Positions 15,347-21,214 of a stretch of DNA of 21,214 nt are shown piece after piece. The stretch is taken from the NCBI RefSeq assembly GCF_001594145.1, contig NZ_LVCF01000049.1, forward strand, positions 1 to 21,214. The letters are read 5' to 3'. The position numbers and the translations under genes are program-made. A model generated the notes under the pieces. It had not been told where the DNA came from. It saw only the letters and a list, made by a program, of their open reading frames with translations, and did not search any database. Source of the stretch: Branchiibius sp. NY16-3462-2 (GTDB taxonomy: Bacteria; Actinomycetota; Actinomycetes; Actinomycetales; Dermatophilaceae). Numbering within the stretch: the first letter of the stretch is position 1; every line of letters begins with the position of its first letter.

Positions 15347-15402
15347 CACTTCCAACCCGACCGCTACGCAGCGGACACACACCACGAAGACGGGGAACAG
15401 CA

Positions 15403-15708
<306 letters not shown>

Positions 15709-15709
15709 A

Positions 15710-16582
15710 GTGACTTCCTCCCCGGAGCGGGTGGTCCTGGTCGGTGGACACGAAAGCGACGCCGGCGAGGCACTGCACCGCCTGATCGGCGCCGACCCGG
15801 CCTGGTCGGCGACCACGACCGGTCGTTCCTTAGCGAGCACTGTCGAATCTGCCCTGAGCGCAGGCGAATCGGTGACGGTGGTGCCGATGACCTTCGGCCG
15901 CGACCCGGTCCTGGTGGCTGACACGGCCAAAACGTTGCAGTGGATCCGCGACCGTCGCGGCGGCACGCTACGCCTGGCCGCACCGTTCGGGACGACGGAC
16001 CATCTGATCGCCCATCTGCGCAGCGCGGCGATCCGCCTGCAGCGTCGTGCTCCCGGATCCGCGTTGGTGATCGCCGCACGATCCAGTGACAGCTTCAACA
16101 ACGCCGAACTGCACCGCTGCGCGTATCTCGTGGGCGCCGAATCCACCACGCCCGAGGTCGCCGTCGCCCTCCTGGGACCAGGGCGCCCGTCGCTGGCGGA
16201 CAGCGCCGACCGGTTGCAGCGCCTGGGGTTCGCCAGCAGCGGAGTCGCCCCCGCCGGCTTCCAAGCCGACCTCGATCTGCCGGCGGACACCCCCGGGCAC
16301 AGCATGCTGTGGTGCGGCCCGTTGCTGGGTGACGCCGCCGCCCGACGCATCATCGCCGAACGCGTCGCCACAGCTCAGCACGACTGGCAACACGGCCGGG
16401 ACGGAATCGATCCGGCGCTGAGCGCCGACCACGAGCACGGCTACGCCCACTCCCACGGCGACGCCACCGACGGACACGGTCACGGCCACTCCCACGCAAC
16501 AGGGCATGGTCACGGTCACTCGCACCACCACCCCACCCCTGCAGGAAAGGAACGTCATGGCCTCCCGCAAACCGCAGTATGA
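15710..16582 (+). CDS. CbiX/sirohydrochlorin-chelatase-like protein with His-rich C-terminal tail (290 aa)
   Basis: The fold resembles two-halved CbiX/CfbA-type chelatases: VVLVGGHESDAGEALHRL (8-25) parallels the N-terminal LLVGHGSRD..., and ALVIAARSSDSFNNAELHRC (118-137) parallels the start of the second half. His14 probably matches the first catalytic His, but the second, in the typical VVPLFL..G.H motif, is replaced by VVPMTFGRDP (57-66). Residues 241-283 are a metal-binding tail with 15 His, mostly as HGHGH and HSH. Enzymatic chelation of a tetrapyrrole is therefore doubtful; nickel storage or delivery to urease is the likely role, since ureE is absent. The start GTG at 15710 lies one base after ureA; a TTG at 15698 is an alternative. 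The 3' end overlaps ureB by 26 bp. Confidence 0.75.
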   Translation: MTSSPERVVLVGGHESDAGEALHRLIGADPAWSATTTGRSLASTVESALSAGESVTVVPMTFGRDPVLVADTAKTLQWIRDRRGGTLRLAAPFGTTDHLIAHLRSAAIRLQRRAPGSALVIAARSSDSFNNAELHRCAYLVGAESTTPEVAVALLGPGRPSLADSADRLQRLGFASSGVAPAGFQADLDLPADTPGHSMLWCGPLLGDAAARRIIAERVATAQHDWQHGRDGIDPALSADHEHGYAHSHGDATDGHGHGHSHATGHGHGHSHHHPTPAGKERHGLPQTAV

Positions 16583-17039
16583 GCACCAGTCAGACGACAT
16601 CGAGATCAACGCCGGACGGCCGTCGGTCACGCTCCGGGTGACCAACACCGGCGACCGGCCGGTGCAGGTGGGTTCGCACTTCCACTTCTTCGAGGCCAAC
16701 CGGGCGCTGCTCTTCGAACGCGAACTGGCCTGGGGTTCTCATCTGGACATCCCGGCCGGCACCGGGGTCCGGTTCGAGCCGGGTGAGACCAAGGAGGTGA
16801 CCCTCGTGGCGTACGCCGGGGGGCGCTACCTCGTGGGCTTCAACGGCTTGGTCGACGGCGGGCTGGATGCCCCGCACACCAAGGTCGCCGCGTTGGCCGC
16901 GTTGGCGCCGGGCGGATTCCAGAACGGCGAGCCCAACGCCCGCGTGGGGAAGGCAGCCGCCGCGAAGAAGGCACCCGCCAAGAAATCTGCGGCCAAGAAG
17001 ACGACGGCCAAGACGACGACCACGAAGGGTGCACGCTGA
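16557..17039 (+). CDS. ureB: Urease subunit beta with Lys/Ala-rich C-terminal tail (160 aa)
   Basis: Structural subunit. The core (residues ~12-104) is textbook: DIEINAGRPSVTLRVTNTGD, RPVQVGSHFHFFEANRAL, LDIPAGTGVRFEPGETKEVT and GFNGLVDGGLD. After that come a linker (105-131) and a tail from 132 to 160 with nine Lys and one Arg in 29 residues, in AAKK/PAKK/TTAK units like histone H1 or mycobacterial Hup tails. Simple UreB proteins are 100-125 aa. The ATG at 16557 is preceded by GGAAAGGA and lies inside the end of the CbiX-like gene, read in another frame. The stop shares a base with the ureC start (TGATG). Confidence 0.95.
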   Translation: MASRKPQYEHQSDDIEINAGRPSVTLRVTNTGDRPVQVGSHFHFFEANRALLFERELAWGSHLDIPAGTGVRFEPGETKEVTLVAYAGGRYLVGFNGLVDGGLDAPHTKVAALAALAPGGFQNGEPNARVGKAAAAKKAPAKKSAAKKTTAKTTTTKGAR

Positions 17040-18763
17040 TGGCGATCCTCTCCCGCAAGGAATACACCGACCTGTTCGGACCCACCCGCGGTGACAAGGT
17101 CCAACTGGCCGACACCAATCTGGTGATCGAGATCGAGAAGGACTTCGCCGAGGGCCACTACGGCGACGAAGTCGTCTACGGCGGCGGCAAGTCGGCGCGC
17201 GACGGGATGGCCCAGGACCCCCGCGCCAGCCAGAGCAAAGGTGCCCTCGACCTGCTGATCACCAACGTCATCGTGATGGACCCCATCCTGGGCATTATCA
17301 AGGCGGACATCGGGATCAAGGACGGCCTCATCGCCGGCGTCGGCAAATCGGGCAACCCGCAACTACAGGACGGTGTCGACCCGAAGCTGCTGGTCGGTCC
17401 GGGCACCGAGATCATCGCCGGTGAGCACATGATCGCCACCGCCGGCGCCATGGATGCCCACGTGCACTACATCTCCCCGCAGCAGGCGCACGATGCGCTG
17501 AGCAACGGGATCACCACCCTCTTCGGCGGTGGCACCGGCCCGACGGACGGCACCAACGGCACGACCTGCACCCCCGGTGCCTGGAACATCCACCGGATGC
17601 TGCAGTCGGTGGAGGCCATGCCGGTCAACATGGGCATCATGGGCAAGGGCAACGGCTCCCTGGCCGAGGCGCTGGCCGAGCAGATCGAGGCCGGCGCGGC
17701 GGGGCTGAAGGTGCACGAGGACTGGGGCACGACCCCCGCCGCGCTGTCCAAAGCCCTCGACGTGGCTGACGAATACGACGTCCAGATCGCCGTCCACACC
17801 GACAGCCTCAACGAAGCCGGCTTCGTGGAGGACACGATTAACGCCATCAACGGCAGGGCGATTCACACCTATCACACCGAGGGCGCCGGCGGCGGACACG
17901 CTCCGGACATCATGAAGATCGCCAGCAGCGCCAACGTGCTGCCGTCCTCGACCAACCCGACGCTGCCCTACACGGTCAACTCCGTCGACGAACTGCTCGA
18001 CATGGTCATGGTCTGCCACCACCTGTCACACGAGATCCCTGAGGACGTGGCCTTCGCCGACTCCCGCGTGCGCGCCGAGACGATCTCCGCAGAGACCGTG
18101 CTGCACGACCAGGGGGTGCTGTCGATCTTCTCCTCCGACTCCCAGGCGATGGGCCGCATCGGTGAATCGGTCACCCGCGCCTTCCAGACCGCGCATCACT
18201 GCAAGGACAAGCGCGGCAAGCTGCCGGAGGACGCGGCGGGCAACGACAACTTCCGGGTGCTGCGCTATCTGGCGAAGGTCACCATCAATCCGGCTATCGC
18301 ACAAGGCATTTCGGACTACGTCGGGTCTTTGGAGACCGGCAAGATGGCCGACATCGTGTTGTGGCCCATCGACTCGTTCGCCGCGAAGCCGAAGATGGTC
18401 ATCAAGGGCGGCATGGTCAGCTGGGCGCAGATGGGCGACCCGAACGCGTCGCTGCCGACCCCGCAACCGGTGTACTACCGGCCGATGTTCGGTGCCATCG
18501 GCAAGACCCTGCAGAAGACGCGCGCCACCTTCATGTCGCAGGCGGCGATCGACAACGGAGTACCCGAGCAACTCGGTCTGGAGAGCCAGGTGTTCCCCGT
18601 GCGCCGCACGCGGACCGTCGGCAAGAAGGACATGGTGCGCAACAGCGCCACCCCGGTGATCGAGGTCGACCCGGAGACGTACGTCGTGACCCTGGACGGT
18701 GTGCCCGCGCACATCGAACCGGCGCAATCACTGCCGCTGACCCAGTTGTTCTACCTTGTCTGA
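17039..18763 (+). CDS. ureC: Urease subunit alpha, catalytic (574 aa)
   Basis: Carries the two-nickel active site. Ligands by alignment with Klebsiella urease: HVH (141, 143), the Lys to be carbamylated in AGLKVHEDWG (Lys224), AVHTDSLNEAG (His253), TYHTEGAGGGHAPDI (His279) and Asp367 in FSSDSQAMGRIGE. The flap region MVCHHLSHEIPEDVAFADSR holds the catalytic His327 and the Cys326 that covers the site. All key residues are intact and the length is normal (about 570 aa). The ATG at 17039 overlaps the ureB stop by one base, and its stop overlaps the ureF start. It needs UreD, UreF and UreG for activation. Confidence 0.98.
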   Translation: MAILSRKEYTDLFGPTRGDKVQLADTNLVIEIEKDFAEGHYGDEVVYGGGKSARDGMAQDPRASQSKGALDLLITNVIVMDPILGIIKADIGIKDGLIAGVGKSGNPQLQDGVDPKLLVGPGTEIIAGEHMIATAGAMDAHVHYISPQQAHDALSNGITTLFGGGTGPTDGTNGTTCTPGAWNIHRMLQSVEAMPVNMGIMGKGNGSLAEALAEQIEAGAAGLKVHEDWGTTPAALSKALDVADEYDVQIAVHTDSLNEAGFVEDTINAINGRAIHTYHTEGAGGGHAPDIMKIASSANVLPSSTNPTLPYTVNSVDELLDMVMVCHHLSHEIPEDVAFADSRVRAETISAETVLHDQGVLSIFSSDSQAMGRIGESVTRAFQTAHHCKDKRGKLPEDAAGNDNFRVLRYLAKVTINPAIAQGISDYVGSLETGKMADIVLWPIDSFAAKPKMVIKGGMVSWAQMGDPNASLPTPQPVYYRPMFGAIGKTLQKTRATFMSQAAIDNGVPEQLGLESQVFPVRRTRTVGKKDMVRNSATPVIEVDPETYVVTLDGVPAHIEPAQSLPLTQLFYLV

Positions 18764-19463
18764 TCCGGGTTCTCCCTCCGATGTCGGCCAGTTGCTGTTC
18801 AGCCTGCAACTGGCCGACTCGGCTTTCCCCAGCGGGCTCTACACGATGTCCCACGGCCTGGAAGGGTTCCGGCAACGCGGTCTGGTCACCCCGGACGACG
18901 TGGGTGACCTGCTGGCCGATCTGCTGCGCTGCTCGATCGGCCCCGCCGACGCCACCGCGCTGGCGCGGGCGCACGACGCGGCCCGCGCGGGCGACCTCCA
19001 GGAAGTGCAGCGGATCGACCGTCTGCTGTTCGCCACCAAGCTGAACGGCGAGTTGCGGGCGGCCTCCGTGCGCAGCGGGCGCCAACTGATGCGCACGGCC
19101 GGTGCGCTCGTGGACGATCCGATCGTGTCGGCGTACGGCGATCTGGTCAGGTCCCGGGACGTGCCCGGTTGCCAGCCGGTCGTCAGCGGCATTTGCTACG
19201 CCGCGGCTGGCGTAAGTGTCGAACGTGCCGTCGCCTCAGACCTTTTCGCCTTCGCGTCCAGTTTCACCGGCGCTGCGCTCCGCCTGCGCCTGGCCGACCA
19301 CGTGGCCGCGCAGGTGATCCTGCGGGAGGTGGCTCCGGTCGTCGAGGAAGTCGCCGCCTCCGCCGTGGTCCGACCCACGGAGGACATCGGTGGCTTCGCC
19401 CCGATGACCGACATCTGCTCCGCAGGACACGAACGAGCCGAGGCCCGGCTCTTCACGACGTAG
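18756..19463 (+). CDS. ureF: Urease accessory protein UreF (235 aa)
   Basis: All-helical maturation factor that joins UreD to UreG and gates GTP hydrolysis during nickel insertion. Family features: LLFSLQLADSAFPSGLYTMS, HGLEGF, DATALARAHDAARAGDL and FASSFTGAALRLRLADHVAA (the usual S...AA.RL...GQ region). Length is normal. The start is taken as TTG at 18756, overlapping the ureC stop by eight bases. No ATG or GTG in this frame lies nearer, and no Shine-Dalgarno sequence is visible, so translation is probably coupled to ureC. A 38-bp gap follows before ureG. Confidence 0.92.
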   Translation: MSDPGSPSDVGQLLFSLQLADSAFPSGLYTMSHGLEGFRQRGLVTPDDVGDLLADLLRCSIGPADATALARAHDAARAGDLQEVQRIDRLLFATKLNGELRAASVRSGRQLMRTAGALVDDPIVSAYGDLVRSRDVPGCQPVVSGICYAAAGVSVERAVASDLFAFASSFTGAALRLRLADHVAAQVILREVAPVVEEVAASAVVRPTEDIGGFAPMTDICSAGHERAEARLFTT

Positions 19464-19501
19464 CATCACCCAGACGGCACCTCTAGGAAGGGCGAGTTCC
19501 C

Positions 19502-20131
19502 ATGTCCACCAACGTTCTACGTATCGGCATCGGTGGCCCGGTCGGGTCCGGCAAGACCGCGCTCACCGAGGCCCTTGTGCCCATCCTGATCGAGGCGGGC
19601 CGCACCCCGGGGGTCATCACCAACGACATCTACACCCAGGAAGACGCCCATCACGTACGCCGCGAGCTCGCCGGGATCCTGGACCCCGAACGCGTCGTCG
19701 GGGTCGAGACGGGTGCCTGTCCGCACACGGCCGTGCGCGACGACCCCACGATGAACCTCGCCGCAGGAGAAGACCTGCTGGAGCAATTCCCGGAGATCGA
19801 CACGTTGATCTATGAATCCGGTGGCGACAACCTGACCCTGACCTTCTCCCCTGCCCTCGCCGATGTGTTCGTCTTCGTGCTCGACACCTCCGAGGGCGAG
19901 AAGATGCCGCGCAAGCGAGGACCCGGGATCACCGAGAGCGACATCCTGGTGATCAACAAGATCGACATCGCGCAGTACGTGCGCACTGACCTGTCGGTGA
20001 TGGAGCGGGACGCGAACGCGGTGCGCGACGGTGCACCGGTCGTCCTCACCAACTCCTTGGAGGGCACCGGCCTGCCGCAGTTGCACGAGCAGATCATGGC
20101 GGTCTGGGCCAGCCGGCAGCCGGTGGGATGA
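19502..20131 (+). CDS. ureG: Urease accessory GTPase UreG (209 aa)
   Basis: GTPase that binds nickel in its dimer and delivers it to apo-urease with UreD and UreF. Motifs: Walker A GPVGSGKT (12-19), nickel-binding CPH (73-75, in GACPHTAVRDDPTMN), ESGGDNL (105-111) and G4 NKID (152-155). The protein begins directly with MSTNVLRIGIGGPVGSGKTA and has no His-rich N-terminal extension, which UreG proteins of some ureE-less actinobacteria (for example M. tuberculosis, from memory) carry. AGGAAGG (19485-19491) precedes the ATG by ten bases. The stop overlaps the ureD start (ATGA). Confidence 0.97.
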   Translation: MSTNVLRIGIGGPVGSGKTALTEALVPILIEAGRTPGVITNDIYTQEDAHHVRRELAGILDPERVVGVETGACPHTAVRDDPTMNLAAGEDLLEQFPEIDTLIYESGGDNLTLTFSPALADVFVFVLDTSEGEKMPRKRGPGITESDILVINKIDIAQYVRTDLSVMERDANAVRDGAPVVLTNSLEGTGLPQLHEQIMAVWASRQPVG

Positions 20132-21080
20132 CGACCATCGCATCGGACCACCGCCTGCAACCGGAGCATTACGAGATCGACCGGGTGCCCGCCGAGGTCG
20201 CAGGGTATGGCCCGGGCGGCGGTCACCTGCCGGTGGGCAGCCCGGGGAAGGTCGGCGTACTCGAACTCGATTTCGAGGTGCGCACGCACCGTGGGGCACC
20301 GCGCAGCGAACTGACGCATCACTACCAGAAGAGCCCGCTGCAGATCATGCGGCCGCTCTACTACGACCAGGGTCGCCCGGACATCCCCTACACCTACGTG
20401 ATGACCACCGGCGGCGGAGTCCTGCAAGGGGATCGCCAGCGGATGGACCTGCGGTTCGGCCCGGGGTCCGCCAGCCACGTCACGACGCAGGCGCACACCA
20501 AGATCTACCGGATGGAGAGCGGTTACGCCGCCTCGCAGATCAACCTGTCGGTGGAAGACGGCGCGTACGCCGAGTTCCGCCCGACCCGGTGATCCCCTAC
20601 GCAAATTCCCGCTTCTACCAACGCATCCGGGCCGTCGTGCACCCTGCGGCGACTCTCCTGGTCGGTGAGTCGGTCTACGCGGGGCGCCTGTCGCGTGGAG
20701 AGCGCAGTGAGTACGACGTGTACGCGGCTGATCTGGAGGTGATCCGCCCCGACGGGTCACCACTGCTGCTGGACCGGGTGCGGCTGCTGCCCGGCGACGC
20801 AGGTCCGGCGGGGATCGCTGAGCGCGACATCATGGCCTCGCTGTACGTGATCAGCCCGCTCCAACCTGCCGCGGTGCTCGCCGACCGGTTGCACGAAGCG
20901 CTGGCTTCGGCGGTAGAGGAGGACACCTACTTCGGCGTCAGTGTGCTGCCGTCGGACTGCGGTGCGTGGGTGCGGTTGCTCGGCGACGACACCGTGCACA
21001 TGCAACGGCTCACGACGCTCGCGTGGCAGGTGACGCGGGAGGCGCTCCTCGGCGTACCGGCTCCGCGGATCCGCAAGTAG
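20128..21080 (+). pseudogene. ureD: Urease accessory protein UreD, interrupted by a -1 frameshift
   Basis: UreD (UreH) is the scaffold that docks UreF/UreG on apo-urease and channels nickel. The 5' part (20128-20592) encodes YYDQGRPDIPYTYVMTTGGG, VLQGDR and AHTKIYRMESGYAASQ, then stops after AYAEFRPTR. The family motif continues at once in the next frame: DPVIPYANSRFYQRIR from 20583 to the stop at 21078-21080. One missing base in the C-rich stretch around 20578-20587 restores a 317-aa UreD of normal size and order. Everything else is well kept, which favours a sequencing or assembly error or a very recent mutation. The second part has no start signal of its own. The start ATG at 20128 overlaps the ureG stop. 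Confidence 0.9.
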
Positions 21081-21081
21081 C

Positions 21082-21214
21082 TCAGTCCAGTCCGACGAAC
21101 GTCCCGGACGGCGCACCGGCGGCCCCTGGCGCGAGTTCGAACTTGAGCAGCTTGCGGGCCTTGGTCGCATCAAGCTCGCCCTCGCCGTACGACGGGCACC
21201 ACTGGGCGACCGGG
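21082..21214 (-). CDS. C-terminal end of an unrecognised protein (5' end outside window)
   Basis: An open minus-strand frame of 43 codons ends in TGA at 21084-21082, one base after the ureD stop on the other strand. It reads PVAQWCPSYGEGELDATKAR, then KLLKFELAPGAAGAPSGTFV and GLD. The composition is protein-like, with balanced charges and a DATKARKLLKFEL helix, and the frame is open to the window edge. I do not recognise the family. It is convergent with the urease operon and so not part of it. Confidence 0.5.
   Translation of the reverse strand, partial: PVAQWCPSYGEGELDATKARKLLKFELAPGAAGAPSGTFVGLD

Noticed and set aside
20031..21080. Second half of ureD as an independent gene
   Set aside because: Its upstream part is an antisense-like frame over ureG and Arg-rich; the downstream part is the plain continuation of UreD after a one-base shift.

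Overview
The window is high-GC DNA with GTG/TTG starts, tight stop/start overlaps and a Tad-pilus/acs/NUDIX gene neighbourhood that resembles the Rv3654c-Rv3672c region of Mycobacterium tuberculosis. This points to a chromosome of an actinobacterium, probably of the order Micrococcales; genus and family cannot be fixed from the sequence alone.

Layout. (1) 1-226: tail of a Pro-rich SHOCT-domain protein. (2) 4423 down to 231, minus strand: a compact pilus/secretion operon (Ssd/CpaE-like ATPase, TadA, TadB, TadC, DUF4244 Flp-like pilin, two TadE-like minor pilins). (3) 4485-5257: an orphan 165-aa gene with its own AT-rich promoter and terminator, enclosed by 54-bp imperfect direct repeats. The adjoining Ssd lacks its usual N-terminal domain. 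(4) 5281-7081: a gene-free stretch with strong alternative hairpins, then a Fic-fold protein with a degenerate catalytic motif and a convergent four-helix membrane protein. (5) 7176-12804: acetyl-CoA synthetase, an F420-type (Ddn-like) oxidoreductase divergent from a TetR regulator with twin palindromic operators, NhaA antiporter, holin-X-like membrane protein and a NUDIX CoA pyrophosphatase. (6) 12955-21080, plus strand: a nitrogen-acquisition block with urea transporter, ammonium transporter, ureA, a CbiX-like protein with a His-rich tail, ureB, ureC, ureF, ureG and a frameshifted ureD. (7) 21082-21214: tail of an unrecognised minus-strand gene.

How the genes work together. Urea enters through the UT channel and urease (UreABC) hydrolyses it to ammonia and CO2. 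Ammonium that leaks out can be recaptured by Amt. UreD, UreF and UreG load nickel. No ureE is present and UreG lacks a His-rich N-terminus. The only His-rich, nickel-binding-like sequence in the operon is the tail of the CbiX-derived protein wedged between ureA and ureB. I infer that this protein is the nickel store or chaperone of this urease, and it is the most promising undescribed element of the window. UreB also carries a Lys/Ala-rich, histone-H1-like tail, and ureD as read carries a -1 frameshift that is either a sequencing error or real inactivation.
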